Below are positions 9,636-18,497 of a stretch of DNA of 64,000 nucleotides, in pieces. A program made the translations under genes and the position numbers. Location of the stretch: positions 1 through 64,000 of the forward strand of contig CAKVEA010000001.1 of assembly GCA_934728355.1 (NCBI GenBank), in the 5' to 3' direction. The first letter of the stretch is position 1. Each line of letters starts with the position of its first letter. The stretch is from an uncultured Eubacteriales bacterium. Its GTDB lineage: Bacteria; Bacillota; Clostridia; Oscillospirales; Acutalibacteraceae. The notes beneath the pieces are model-generated. The model was not told the origin of the DNA, did not search any database, and saw only the letters and a program-made list of their open reading frames with translations.

Positions 9636-9776
9636 ATGAAACACATTAAAACAGTCACAACTAAGGACCTCAAAAAAACAGTTTTAACCGGTGGTTGCGG
9701 TGAATGTCAAGCTTCTTGCCAAACAGCTTCTAAGGTTGACAATACCGTTAATAACCAAAAATGTGAATGCAAATAA
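9636..9776 (+). CDS. scfA: SCIFF-type RiPP precursor peptide (46 aa)
   Basis: The peptide begins MKHIKTVTTKDLKKTVLTGG and is followed by a Cys-rich core, the signature of the SCIFF (six cysteines in forty-five residues) family, which is nearly universal in Clostridia. The start is the ATG at 9636, preceded by GGAGTG at about 9625-9630. In SCIFF peptides the adjacent radical SAM enzyme joins a Cys sulfur to a Thr. Here only five cysteines are seen (residues 21, 24, 28, 43, 45). Residue 32, the thioether-donor Cys in the characterised Caldanaerobacter peptide as I recall it, is Ser, while the acceptor Thr37 is kept. The maturase follows 63 bp downstream behind a stem-loop. Confidence 0.93.
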   Translation: MKHIKTVTTKDLKKTVLTGGCGECQASCQTASKVDNTVNNQKCECK

Positions 9777-9801
9777 CTAAAAAGAAAAGATAGGTGAATT
9801 T

Positions 9802-9839
9802 TCGGCTTCTTTCTTAATGATAGAAAGCCGACATTTTTT
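9802..9839 (+). terminator. Attenuator-like stem-loop between SCIFF precursor and maturase
   Basis: TCGGCTT at 9802-9808 pairs with AAGCCGA at 9825-9831. An alternative inner stem, CTTTCT/AGAAAG (9809-9814 with 9822-9827), plus CGG/CCG gives a compact hairpin. Six T residues follow, ending at the maturase start codon. A leaky terminator here would give much precursor and little enzyme, the usual RiPP stoichiometry; that role is inferred. Confidence 0.6.
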
Positions 9840-11204
9840 ATGATACATAAATTTAAATTTGAAAATACTAATTTTGTAATAGACGTAAATAGCGGATCAA
9901 TTCATATAGTTGATGACGTTTTCTATGATATTCTTGATTTAATTCCCGGAAATTTTTTTGACTATACTAAATCATACATAATAAAAAAATTAGAAAATAA
10001 ATATCCTTTATCCGAAATAGAGGAAGCATATCAAGAAGCTTTTTCTCTTTATAAAGATGAAAAACTTTTTTCTAAAGACATCTATGAAAAAATTGTTTCT
10101 GAAAAAACAATTTTATCTCCTATAAAAGCAGTGTGTTTAAATGTTGCTCATGATTGCAATCTAAAATGCAGTTATTGCTTTGCATCAAAAGGAGATTTCA
10201 AATGTAAAAGAGAATTAATGAGCCTCGAAACCGCAAAAAACACAGTAGACTTTTTAATTGCCAATTCAGGGAATATAAAAAATCTTGAAATGGATTTCTT
10301 TGGCGGTGAGCCTTTAATGAATTTTGAAGTAGTAAAAGAAACAGTAAAATATGCCAGAAGTATGGAAAAAATTCACGGAAAAAATTTCAGATTCACAATA
10401 ACAACCAACGGTATACTTCTTGATGATGAAAAAATAGATTTTATAAATAAAGAAATGTATGATGTTGTTCTTTCTTTAGACGGGAGAAAAGAAATAAACG
10501 ACCTTTTCAGATTAACAAAGGTCGGTACAGGATCATACGATTTGATTATTCCAAAATTTAAAAAACTAGTTTCACTAAGAGGTGAAAAACAATACTACGT
10601 AAGAGGAACATACACAAAGAAAAATCTAGATTTTTCTAAGGATGTCTTTCATATTTATAATTTAGGATTTAGTCAAATTTCCATGGAACCCGCACTTTCA
10701 AAAGAAGAATTTGGATTTGCAATAGATGAAAACGATTTACCCAAAGTACTCAAAGAACACGAACTTCTTTGCAAAAAACTTATAGAAATGAAAAAAAGTG
10801 GCAGCGACATAAATTTCTTTAATTTTAATATCAGTATAAATAACGGCCCTTGCATTTCAAAAAGATTGAAAGGATGCGGTTTCGGAAACGATTATATAGC
10901 GGTTACTCCAAGCGGAGATATATATCCTTGTCACCAATTAATAGGTGAAAATAACTTTTTAATGGGAAATGTAAATAAGAATTACTTTAATAATGAGCTT
11001 AAAAATGAATTCCTTAATTTAACTGTTTATCACAAAGAAAAATGTAAAAACTGCTGGGCTAAATTTTATTGCTGTGGAGGTTGCAGCTCTAAAAATTATC
11101 AATTCAACGGAAATTTAAAATCTCCGTTCAGTATTACGTGCGAACTTCAAAAGAAAAAAATAGAATGTTCCATTGCGTACAATGTTTTAAGCGGTAATGT
11201 TTAA
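9840..11204 (+). CDS. scfB: SCIFF radical SAM maturase (thioether-forming, SPASM)
   Basis: This 454-aa radical SAM peptide maturase has the SCIFF-maturase N-terminus (MIHKFKFENTNFVIDVNSG), a peptide-recognition region over the first 90 residues, a radical SAM CxxxCxxC cluster motif in HDCNLKCSYCFA near residue 107, and a C-terminal SPASM region. The latter has GPCISK, YPCHQLIGENNF and CKNCWAKFYCCGGC motifs for auxiliary 4Fe-4S clusters. Length is normal. It installs Cys-to-Thr thioether links in the SCIFF peptide. The start at 9840 agrees with the family although the ribosome binding site is weak and buried beside the upstream hairpin, which fits low expression. It converges on sigG with 6 bp between the stop codons. 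Confidence 0.95.
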   Translation: MIHKFKFENTNFVIDVNSGSIHIVDDVFYDILDLIPGNFFDYTKSYIIKKLENKYPLSEIEEAYQEAFSLYKDEKLFSKDIYEKIVSEKTILSPIKAVCLNVAHDCNLKCSYCFASKGDFKCKRELMSLETAKNTVDFLIANSGNIKNLEMDFFGGEPLMNFEVVKETVKYARSMEKIHGKNFRFTITTNGILLDDEKIDFINKEMYDVVLSLDGRKEINDLFRLTKVGTGSYDLIIPKFKKLVSLRGEKQYYVRGTYTKKNLDFSKDVFHIYNLGFSQISMEPALSKEEFGFAIDENDLPKVLKEHELLCKKLIEMKKSGSDINFFNFNISINNGPCISKRLKGCGFGNDYIAVTPSGDIYPCHQLIGENNFLMGNVNKNYFNNELKNEFLNLTVYHKEKCKNCWAKFYCCGGCSSKNYQFNGNLKSPFSITCELQKKKIECSIAYNVLSGNV

Positions 11205-11210
11205 AATCAT

Positions 11211-11978
11211 TTATTCTTTAATTTTAGATATTGCATTTTTTTCAAGTCTTGAAACCTGTGCTTGACTGATTCCTATTTTATTGGCAACTTCAATTTGAGT
11301 TTTTCCCTCTAAAAATCTTAGTGTAAGTATGCTTTTTTCTCTGTCGTTTAAATCATTTAGAGCTTGTTTTATAGATATTTCATCTATCCAATTTATATCA
11401 TCGTTATTGTCTCCTATTTGATCCATAACATAAACAGTGTCTCCGTTGTTATCTGAAAAAATCGGTTCATCAAGAGAAATGGGCTCAACTATAGATTCAA
11501 GTGAAAGAACAATAGATTCTTTGGATACACCCATTTCAACCGCTATTTCTTCTATTGTAGGTTCTCTGTTTTTATCATGTGTAAGTCTTTCTTTAATTTT
11601 CATGGCTTTATATGCAGTATCACGCATAGAACGACTAACCCGTACGGAGTTATTGTCTCTTAAATATCTTCTTATTTCCCCTATTACCATTGGTACTGCA
11701 TATGTTGAAAATCTAACATTTTGATTTACATCAAAATGATCAATTGATTTTATTAATCCTATACATCCGATTTGGAATAAATCTTCAAGAGCTTCCCCTC
11801 GACCGGTAAATCTGTGTACTATACTTAAAACAAGTCTTAGATTGCCATTTATAAGTTTTTCTCGTGCGTATTTGTCTCCGGTTTTAACTTTTTTCAGAAG
11901 TTCAATTTTTTCTTTTTCCGGCAAAAGTTTTAAATCAGAAGTATTTACTCCGCAAAGCTTGACTTTACTATATTGCAT
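11211..11978 (-). CDS. sigG: RNA polymerase sporulation sigma factor sigma-G
   Basis: Sigma-G directs late gene expression in the forespore. The diagnostic N-terminus MQYSKVKLCGVNTSDL and the region 2 sequence NGNLRLVLSIVHRF, followed by VSRSMRDTAYKAM, separate it from sigma-F and sigma-E. A C-terminal region 4 helix-turn-helix (TQIEVANKIGISQAQVSRLE) contacts the -35. I chose ATG at 11978 (255 aa) because it matches family starts and has GGGGGAT upstream at 11989-11994; an upstream in-frame ATG at 12017 would add 13 residues. It is not next to spoIIGA-sigE as in Bacillus. Likely targets in this window are spoVAD and gerA. A convincing sigma-F promoter upstream was not found. Confidence 0.95.
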   Translation of the reverse strand: MQYSKVKLCGVNTSDLKLLPEKEKIELLKKVKTGDKYAREKLINGNLRLVLSIVHRFTGRGEALEDLFQIGCIGLIKSIDHFDVNQNVRFSTYAVPMVIGEIRRYLRDNNSVRVSRSMRDTAYKAMKIKERLTHDKNREPTIEEIAVEMGVSKESIVLSLESIVEPISLDEPIFSDNNGDTVYVMDQIGDNNDDINWIDEISIKQALNDLNDREKSILTLRFLEGKTQIEVANKIGISQAQVSRLEKNAISKIKE

Positions 11979-12150
11979 GATTATTTTATCCCCCGCTTCC
12001 AATGCTTTCCATATCATTATTGACAGAAAAATAAAAATTCATTCAGTATAGTAAAAATTAACTTTATAATTTTATCCTTTTTCAATAAAGTACCGCATAT
12101 AGTTTATAGAAATAAAATTTTAAAGAAAAAGGAGCAAGCGGACACAACCT

Positions 12151-13308
12151 ATGAGGAAGATCATTAATTTTAAAAAAATTTATAAAAGTTTACTTATCTC
12201 TATTATTTTTATTTTTATATTAAAATCAGATGTAAAATCGATTGATGTTTCAGCAAAATCGGCAATTTTAGTTTGTGCTGACTCAGGGTGCCAAGTATGG
12301 AGCAAAAACGAAAACGAGCCTCTTCCAATGGCAAGTACAACAAAAATCATGACTTCTATATTAGCACTTGAAGAATGTAGTGCTCACGGAAATAAAGAAA
12401 TAGAAATTACTCCCGAAATGATTAGGGTAGAAGGTACTTCAATGGGTCTTCAAGCAGGAGACATTGTTAGTTTAGAATCTCTTGCAAAAGGTATGCTTTT
12501 ATGTTCCGGAAACGATGCTGCAAACGCTGCATCAATAGCAATTTCGGGTGATACAAAACAATTTGTAAATCTAATGAATGAAAAAGCTAAACTTCTAGGA
12601 ATGAAAGACACAAAATTTTCAACTCCTTCAGGACTTGATAAAGACAATCATCATTCTACCGCAAGAGATATGGCTTTGTTAGGTGCTTATGCTATGGAAA
12701 ATGAATCTTTTGCAAAAATAGTATCTCAAAAAAGTATGCCTGTAAAATTTATAAACCCTTCAAAAACAGTAAATTTTAAAAATCACAATAAACTTTTACG
12801 ACTTTATCCAAACTGTATCGGAATAAAAACCGGATTCACAAAACTTGCAGGAAGATGTCTTGTTTCATGTGCTCAAAAAGACGGAATTAAACTTGTTTGC
12901 GTTACTCTTAATGCCCCAAACGACTGGGATGATCACATTTCTCTTTATAATTATGGATTTCAAAATACAAAAATAAAAACTTTTAACGATAAAAATTTTA
13001 AATCACTTATTAAAATTACAAATGGCGAGAAAGAAGATGTCTCTGTAGAAGCTTTAAAAGACTTTTCAATTAGTTTAAATTCAGAAAAAGAGAATCTTAT
13101 TGAAAGAAAAGTAGATATTCCTCAGTCTCATGATGCACCGATTGAAAAAGGTCAAGTAGTAGGAAAAATAATTTATTATTTAGAAGGTAAATCTATAGGA
13201 GAAAACGACATAGTAGCATCTGAGACAGTTAGTGAAAAAAAGATTGAAAAAAAAGGAATAATAGGCAGTATAGTTGAATTTTTTAAAAATTTTTTCAAAA
13301 AACAATAG
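12151..13308 (+). CDS. dacF: D-alanyl-D-alanine carboxypeptidase, DacF/PBP5 type
   Basis: This 385-aa serine DD-carboxypeptidase (peptidase S11) trims peptidoglycan pentapeptides. A signal peptide covers about residues 10-30. The active-site triad motifs are all present: STTK near residue 61, SGN near 119, KTG near 225 (GIKTGFT). A PBP5 C-terminal beta domain follows, then an amphipathic membrane-anchoring tail (GSIVEFFKNFFKK). DacF acts on the spore cortex from the forespore side in Bacillus; its divergent placement beside sigG supports a sporulation role, but a vegetative role is possible. AAGGAG lies about 16 nt before the ATG, a long spacing with no better start nearby. Confidence 0.9.
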   Translation: MRKIINFKKIYKSLLISIIFIFILKSDVKSIDVSAKSAILVCADSGCQVWSKNENEPLPMASTTKIMTSILALEECSAHGNKEIEITPEMIRVEGTSMGLQAGDIVSLESLAKGMLLCSGNDAANAASIAISGDTKQFVNLMNEKAKLLGMKDTKFSTPSGLDKDNHHSTARDMALLGAYAMENESFAKIVSQKSMPVKFINPSKTVNFKNHNKLLRLYPNCIGIKTGFTKLAGRCLVSCAQKDGIKLVCVTLNAPNDWDDHISLYNYGFQNTKIKTFNDKNFKSLIKITNGEKEDVSVEALKDFSISLNSEKENLIERKVDIPQSHDAPIEKGQVVGKIIYYLEGKSIGENDIVASETVSEKKIEKKGIIGSIVEFFKNFFKKQ

Positions 13309-13328
13309 AAAGAGAGAAGTAAAAAATA

Positions 13329-14036
13329 ATGGATAAAATAGTTCTTCAAAAATTCATGGCAAATGCAGGTATTAATTCAAGAAGAAAATGTGAAGAATTA
13401 ATATCCCAAGGAAAAGTAAGAGTAAATGGAAAAGTTGCAAGTTTAGGTACTCGAGTTTCACCTTCATCGGACACAATAATATTTGAAGGAAAAAAAATAG
13501 AGCTTAAAAACACAAATAAAATCTATATTATGATTTATAAACCCCGTGGGTTTATAACTACTTTAAGTGATGAACATGGCAGAAAATGTATCCTAGAACT
13601 CGTTAAAGACATTCCGGAAAGAATCTTTCCAGTAGGAAGACTCGATAAAAATTCCGAAGGTTTACTTTTAATGACTAACGATGGAGATTTTGCAAATAAA
13701 GTTATTCATCCTTCAAAAAATATAAGAAAATCTTATCGTGTAACTATAAAATCAAATATAACAGAAGATCAGTTGATAAATTTATCATCTCAAACAGATC
13801 TAGATGGTGAAGAGATTCAACCTGCAATAATTGAAGTTTTATCTAAAAGTCCGGAAAGAACAGTGCTTAAAATTTCGATTAAAGAAGGAAAAAACCGACA
13901 AATCCGCAAAATGTGCGAAAAAGTCGGTTTAGAAGTTGCAAGACTTAAAAGAATTTCCATAGGTCAACTAAAGCTTGGTATGCTCTCACCAGGTAAATGG
14001 AGAAATCTAACAAAACAAGAGATAAATTACTTTTAA
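13329..14036 (+). CDS. rluB: RsuA/RluB-family pseudouridine synthase
   Basis: This 235-aa rRNA pseudouridine synthase has an N-terminal S4 RNA-binding domain (about residues 3-60) and the RsuA catalytic domain with GRLDKNSEGLLLMTNDG; the Asp near residue 104 is the expected catalytic base. The GKNRQIRKMCEKVGLEV motif is conserved in the family. By similarity it would modify helix 89 or 80 region uridines of 23S rRNA, but RluB, RluE and RsuA are hard to tell apart by eye. It lies 20 bp after dacF and is probably in the same transcript, an arrangement seen near spore genes in Clostridia. Its stop faces that of pheT with a 6-bp gap. Confidence 0.88.
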   Translation: MDKIVLQKFMANAGINSRRKCEELISQGKVRVNGKVASLGTRVSPSSDTIIFEGKKIELKNTNKIYIMIYKPRGFITTLSDEHGRKCILELVKDIPERIFPVGRLDKNSEGLLLMTNDGDFANKVIHPSKNIRKSYRVTIKSNITEDQLINLSSQTDLDGEEIQPAIIEVLSKSPERTVLKISIKEGKNRQIRKMCEKVGLEVARLKRISIGQLKLGMLSPGKWRNLTKQEINYF

Positions 14037-14042
14037 TTTACT

Positions 14043-16103
14043 TTATTTTTTTATTATTGCACCAAACTTTTCTTCAAGTGATTTTATAAACTTTTCTTCT
14101 ACCGCTTCAACTTCTTCGGAAGTTAAGGTGGTATTTTTATCGCAATAATTTACCTCATAAAGAACAGCATGAACATTTTCAGGCATATTTTTATCTATAT
14201 AAACATCTTTAACTTCTACTTCTCTTATTATTTCAGATGTATTTTTAATATTTTCTGAAATTTGTTTAGAAGAAACATTTTTATTGTGAACAAAGTTATA
14301 AAGTCTTTTAACAGGAGGAAATTTAGATTCAAATTTAAGTTTTTTATCTTTTAGTTCTAAGCCTGCTATACTGAATTCACAATAAAAGATATCATCTTTA
14401 ATTAATTTAATATTTTTTATTAAACTAAATCTTTTTTTGTTGAGTTGGGCAACAAATCCAATTCTTTTACCATTAACCATTATCTCAAATGCTGTTTTAT
14501 CGACGGCAAAATCGTATTTTACTTCTTTTAATTCATATTTTTGTCCCAAAGAATTCATGAGAGTATCTAAATATGAAATAAGATCATAGTAATCATATTT
14601 TATATCCTTGGATTGACCCCAACCTTTAGGAATTTTTATCCCAGACATTATGAATCCGCAATTATCTATTTCTTTGTATCCCGTATCAGTAGTACTGTCT
14701 TTGAAATAAGTCCTTCCAATTTCAAAAATAGCTAAATCAGTATTTCTTATAGAGTAATTGTAGCTAAGGCAGTTTGCAAGCGAATAAACAAGGGTTGGAC
14801 GCATAAGACTATAAGCTTTTGAAATGGGATTTTGAATCATAACACTTGAATTTATTAAATCTTGATTTCTTATCCCAAGCTCGCTAATAGTATTTTCAGG
14901 AATAAAAGAGTAATTTATGGTTTCTGAAAATCCAAGATTTAAAAGAAGATTCCTTAATTTGCTTATTTTATTCCAAATTTCATTTTTTTTGCGGGTTATC
15001 TGAATTGTAGGCATAACAATTGGAATATTTTCATAACCACAAATTCTGGAAAGTTCACTGATTAAATCAATTTCTTTACATGTTGTAATTCTATAACTCG
15101 GAATAGTTACTTCTATATTCTCTTTGTTTAGAATATTACATTCAAATCCATATTTTTCAAGGTATTTTAAAACTGCTTCCATTTCAAGATTAGTTCCTAA
15201 AACTGAATTTGCTTTTTCTAAGTTTAAGTTTATCTTATTAAGCTCTTTTGGATTAGGATAATAATCGAAAGCTTCCGAACAAATTTCTCCTCCGCAAATT
15301 TCAGTTATCATTTTGGCACAATGATTTAAAACGTTAATTGTGTTTTCAATGTCGACTCCTCTTTCGAATCTAAAAGACGAAGGAGTTGAAATTCTAAGTC
15401 TTCTTGAAGAAAGTCTGACACTTACAGAATCAAAAACCGCTGCTTCAATTAAAACATTTTTAGTCTCTGAAGAAACACAAGCAGAACTCAAACCAATTAT
15501 TCCCGCAACGCAAACTGCTTTTTCATCATCAGAAATAATTATATCACCTTTTTTAATTTCTGCATTTCCGGTTAAAGTTTCCATTTCAAAATCTCTTTCA
15601 GACTTCGATACACTTAATTTTTCCCCTTTGACATTATCTAAATCATAGCAATGCAGAGGTTGATTCAAATCAAGCATAACATAATTAAGTATATTTACAA
15701 CCGGGTTTAAAGTGTTTATCCCCAAAGCTTTTAAACGAGATTCTATATACGAAGGAGTTTCAACATTATTATTAACATTTTTAATTTTTATAGCTGTAAA
15801 TCTTTGGCAAATATCGCTGTTTTCAATATTTATATCGTATTTACTATTGTCAATTTTAAAGTTGGATTTTTCAACAGAGGGTAATACTTCATTTTTGTAT
15901 GCACTTATTTCACGTGCAATTCCCATATGACAAAGCATATCCGGGCGATCTGCTTTAACCTCGATTTCTGTAACTGTATCGTCTCCTACTTTTTCTTCTC
16001 CTTGAAATTCAAATCCTTGAAGTTTCAAAATATTTAAGATTTGTTCTTTGCTAATATCTTTACCGCAATAATCTTTAAGCCAATTAAGTGAAAATTTAAA
16101 CAT
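14043..16103 (-). CDS. pheT: Phenylalanyl-tRNA synthetase beta subunit, short form
   Basis: PheT pairs with PheS as an alpha2-beta2 enzyme that charges tRNA-Phe. It is 686 aa, about 100 residues shorter than usual. The B1 start (MFKFSLNWLKDYCGKD) leads within 40 residues straight into the next B1 element (DDTVTEIEVKADRPDM), so the inserted EMAPII/OB-fold tRNA-binding domain (B2) is missing. The B3/B4 editing region, B5 domain, the catalytic-like B6/B7 core and the C-terminal FDX-ACB anticodon-binding domain (B8, last ~95 residues) are present. It starts 18 bp after pheS. There is no sign of a frameshift at the junction. Confidence 0.95.
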   Translation of the reverse strand: MFKFSLNWLKDYCGKDISKEQILNILKLQGFEFQGEEKVGDDTVTEIEVKADRPDMLCHMGIAREISAYKNEVLPSVEKSNFKIDNSKYDINIENSDICQRFTAIKIKNVNNNVETPSYIESRLKALGINTLNPVVNILNYVMLDLNQPLHCYDLDNVKGEKLSVSKSERDFEMETLTGNAEIKKGDIIISDDEKAVCVAGIIGLSSACVSSETKNVLIEAAVFDSVSVRLSSRRLRISTPSSFRFERGVDIENTINVLNHCAKMITEICGGEICSEAFDYYPNPKELNKINLNLEKANSVLGTNLEMEAVLKYLEKYGFECNILNKENIEVTIPSYRITTCKEIDLISELSRICGYENIPIVMPTIQITRKKNEIWNKISKLRNLLLNLGFSETINYSFIPENTISELGIRNQDLINSSVMIQNPISKAYSLMRPTLVYSLANCLSYNYSIRNTDLAIFEIGRTYFKDSTTDTGYKEIDNCGFIMSGIKIPKGWGQSKDIKYDYYDLISYLDTLMNSLGQKYELKEVKYDFAVDKTAFEIMVNGKRIGFVAQLNKKRFSLIKNIKLIKDDIFYCEFSIAGLELKDKKLKFESKFPPVKRLYNFVHNKNVSSKQISENIKNTSEIIREVEVKDVYIDKNMPENVHAVLYEVNYCDKNTTLTSEEVEAVEEKFIKSLEEKFGAIIKK

Positions 16104-16121
16104 TAATATACTCCTCCTTTC

Positions 16122-17123
16122 TTAAAGCTGACGCCATAAACTGATGTCATTTTCATAAAATTTACGAATTTCGGTAAGACTATAATATATAAGTGCTAAT
16201 CTGTTAAGACCTAGACCAAAAGCAAATCCTGTATATTTTGAAGAATCATATCCAACACCTTCCAAAACATTTGGGTGGACCATTCCTGAGCCAAGAACAG
16301 TAATCCATCCGGAATTTTTGCAAACGCGACATCCTTTTTTCCCGCAAGAGGGGCAAGATATATCTACTGCTGCACTCGGTTGAGTATAAGGATAATAACT
16401 TGGTCTGAATCTAACCTGAATACTTTCACCGAAAACCTCTTTCATTAAATTTATTAAAACAGCTTTCAAATTAGAGAATGAAATTTTTTCAGCTACCATA
16501 AGACCTTCAACCTGATAAAACATAGGTGTATGCTGAGGATCTATATCATCAACTCTGTAGACCGTACCGGGAGATATTACTTGTATAGGGGGGTTATCTT
16601 TTAGCATAGTTCTGATTTGAACAGAAGAAGTGTGAGATCTGAGTAAAATATTCGGTACATTAATATAGAAAGTATCTTGCATATCTCTTGCCGGATGGTG
16701 AGGAGGCATATTAAGCATCTCAAAATTATATTTATCCAGTTCTATTTCAGGTCCTTGAACAACAGAAAATCCCATCGAAACCAATATTTCTTCTATTTTT
16801 TTATAAAACTTCATTAAAGGATGTTCAGAGGCTAAATTGATTGTGTTTTTGTGAATAGTAACATCATATGAAGAAAAATTTTCACCAATTTGGAATTTAG
16901 CCTGTGCATCCGAAATTTTTGATTCTGCATTTTTTTTGAAATCATTAATTTTCTTTCCTAAAGACTTTTTTTCTTCTGCATCGGAAATTTCTTTTAACTG
17001 AGAATAAAGTGATTTAACATATTTTTTTAAATATGAATCTTTTATAGCTTCTAAATCTTTTGAATTTTTAACTTTTTCTAACTCGTTTGAAAGTAATTCG
17101 AGTTTTGAATCTAAATCTTTCAT
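16122..17123 (-). CDS. pheS: Phenylalanyl-tRNA synthetase alpha subunit
   Basis: The 333-aa class II catalytic subunit has an N-terminal coiled-coil tRNA-binding arm (about residues 1-85) and the core with motif 2 (MFYQVEGLMV) and motif 3 (GFAFGLGLNRLALIYY). A CPSCGKKGCRVC element before GSGMVHPNV is the usual Cys-bearing loop of bacterial PheS. Length is normal. It lies 43 bp after metK and 18 bp before pheT, so metK-pheS-pheT is probably one operon; the 43-bp gap leaves no room for a T-box leader. Confidence 0.97.
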   Translation of the reverse strand: MKDLDSKLELLSNELEKVKNSKDLEAIKDSYLKKYVKSLYSQLKEISDAEEKKSLGKKINDFKKNAESKISDAQAKFQIGENFSSYDVTIHKNTINLASEHPLMKFYKKIEEILVSMGFSVVQGPEIELDKYNFEMLNMPPHHPARDMQDTFYINVPNILLRSHTSSVQIRTMLKDNPPIQVISPGTVYRVDDIDPQHTPMFYQVEGLMVAEKISFSNLKAVLINLMKEVFGESIQVRFRPSYYPYTQPSAAVDISCPSCGKKGCRVCKNSGWITVLGSGMVHPNVLEGVGYDSSKYTGFAFGLGLNRLALIYYSLTEIRKFYENDISLWRQL

Positions 17124-17166
17124 TTTACCTCCTAATTTACGTATATTTTAAAAAAATACTATTATT

Positions 17167-18354
17167 TTAATTTTTTGAAATTACTTCTTTAAGATCTTCC
17201 ACCTTATCAAGCTTTTCCCAAGCAACATCCAAATCCTCTCTACCCATATGACCATATGAAGAAAGCTTTGAATATATCGGTAAATTAAGATTAAAATTCT
17301 TGATAATCGATGATGGTCTTAAATCAAATACTTCTGATAGTACTTCTGATAAATATTCATCGGAAAAAGAAGATGTTCCAAAAGTGTCAACCATGACCGA
17401 AACAGGCTTAGAAACACCAATAGCATATGCTATTTGAACTTCACATTTATCAGCTATTCCTGCTGCGACTATATTTTTAGCAACATATCTCGCAGCATAT
17501 GCACCTGACCTATCCACTTTAGTTGGATCTTTACCAGAAAAAGCTCCACCTCCATGACGTGCATAACCACCATATGTATCAACTATAATTTTTCTTCCTG
17601 TGAGTCCGCTGTCTCCTGCAGGGCCGCCAACAACAAATCTTCCGGTTGGATTTACAAAAATTTTTGTTTTTTCATCAATTAAATTTGAAGGTATAGTTTT
17701 AAGAATAACTTTCTCGGTTATGTCGGATTTTATTGTTTCCAAATCAACATCATTTTTATGCTGAGATGAAACAACCACTGTGTCAATACGTACCGGTAAT
17801 CCATCATCATACTCAACTGTAACCTGAGTTTTGCCATCAGGTCTTAAATAATCTATAATATTTTCTCTTCTTACTTCCTCAAGTCTTTTAGCAAGTTTAT
17901 GTGCAAGAGAAATAGGAAGCGGCATAAATTCAGGAGTTTCTTTACAAGCAAATCCGAACATCATTCCTTGGTCTCCTGCTCCGATTAAACTCTCAGGGCT
18001 TTCATCTCCGTTTTTGCTTTCAATAGAATTGCAAACACCCATTGCAATGTCAGGAGATTGAGAATTTATTGAAATTATAACTCCGCAAGTATTTCCGTCA
18101 AATCCTGCATCAGAACTATTATATCCTACACTTTTAACAGCATTTCTAACTTCTTTTTCTATATCAACGTAACAATTGGTTGTAATTTCTCCCATAACAT
18201 GTATAAGCCCCATGGCTGCGGTTACTTCACAAGCAACATGAGCATTCGGATCTTTTTTTAAAATAGCATCAAGAATACTGTCGGATATTAAATCACAAAG
18301 TTTATCCGGGTGACCACAGGTAACAGATTCCGATGTAAATAATTTTTTTATCAT
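17167..18354 (-). CDS. metK: S-adenosylmethionine synthetase
   Basis: MetK makes SAM from methionine and ATP. The 395-aa length and motifs are typical: TSESVTCGHPDKLCD at the N-terminus, GAGDQGMMFGFA in the middle, and GGGAFSGKDPTKVDRSGAY for phosphate and metal binding. It supplies SAM for, among others, the SCIFF radical SAM enzyme. It is divergent from the leader-peptide cluster. Its predicted transcript leader is only about 40 nt, too short for a SAM riboswitch, so control by SAM through a riboswitch is not supported. Confidence 0.97.
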   Translation of the reverse strand: MIKKLFTSESVTCGHPDKLCDLISDSILDAILKKDPNAHVACEVTAAMGLIHVMGEITTNCYVDIEKEVRNAVKSVGYNSSDAGFDGNTCGVIISINSQSPDIAMGVCNSIESKNGDESPESLIGAGDQGMMFGFACKETPEFMPLPISLAHKLAKRLEEVRRENIIDYLRPDGKTQVTVEYDDGLPVRIDTVVVSSQHKNDVDLETIKSDITEKVILKTIPSNLIDEKTKIFVNPTGRFVVGGPAGDSGLTGRKIIVDTYGGYARHGGGAFSGKDPTKVDRSGAYAARYVAKNIVAAGIADKCEVQIAYAIGVSKPVSVMVDTFGTSSFSDEYLSEVLSEVFDLRPSSIIKNFNLNLPIYSKLSSYGHMGREDLDVAWEKLDKVEDLKEVISKN

Positions 18355-18401
18355 CTTTAAGTAACCTCCATTTTAAAATTTCTACTTCTTATTATCTATT
18401 A

Positions 18402-18430
18402 ATTCTAACTCAAAAAGGAGCAATCGTCAA
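18402..18430 (-). promoter_or_regulatory. Sigma-A promoter of metK operon
   Basis: On the minus strand TTGACG (18430-18425) and TAGAAT (18407-18402) are separated by 17 bp. The start site would be near 18395, about 40 nt before the metK ATG. Confidence 0.6.
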
Positions 18431-18435
18431 CAAGA

Positions 18436-18451
18436 GCATAAATAAATATGC
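18436..18451. repeat. Palindrome GCATA-N6-TATGC in a divergent intergenic region
   Basis: A 5-bp perfect inverted repeat with a 6-bp spacer lies between the metK promoter and the promoter of the leader-peptide cluster. It could be an operator serving either gene, or chance in an AT-rich background. No regulator is identified. Confidence 0.3.
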
Positions 18452-18497
18452 CCTACTGTGAGGTATAATTAAAAATATATATTTTTATTAATTTATA

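Noticed and set aside
11979..12150. Sigma-F or sigma-G promoters for the divergent sigG and dacF genes
   Set aside because: Partial matches exist (GGATAAAATT, GAATT-17-AATGATA, GCATA-16-AATTTTA) but each misses a box, has wrong spacing or leaves almost no leader, so I do not annotate them.
15950..16103. Frameshift or assembly error explaining the short PheT
   Set aside because: The frame is continuous and the junction falls at natural domain borders; no B2-like peptide is found in the other frames nearby.
17124..17166. T-box leader before pheS
   Set aside because: Only 43 bp separate pheS from metK, far too short for a T-box, and there is no terminator hairpin.
18355..18497. SAM riboswitch in front of metK
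   Set aside because: The promoter at 18402-18430 leaves only about 40 nt of leader, and I see no SAM-I type stems or kink-turn sequence.
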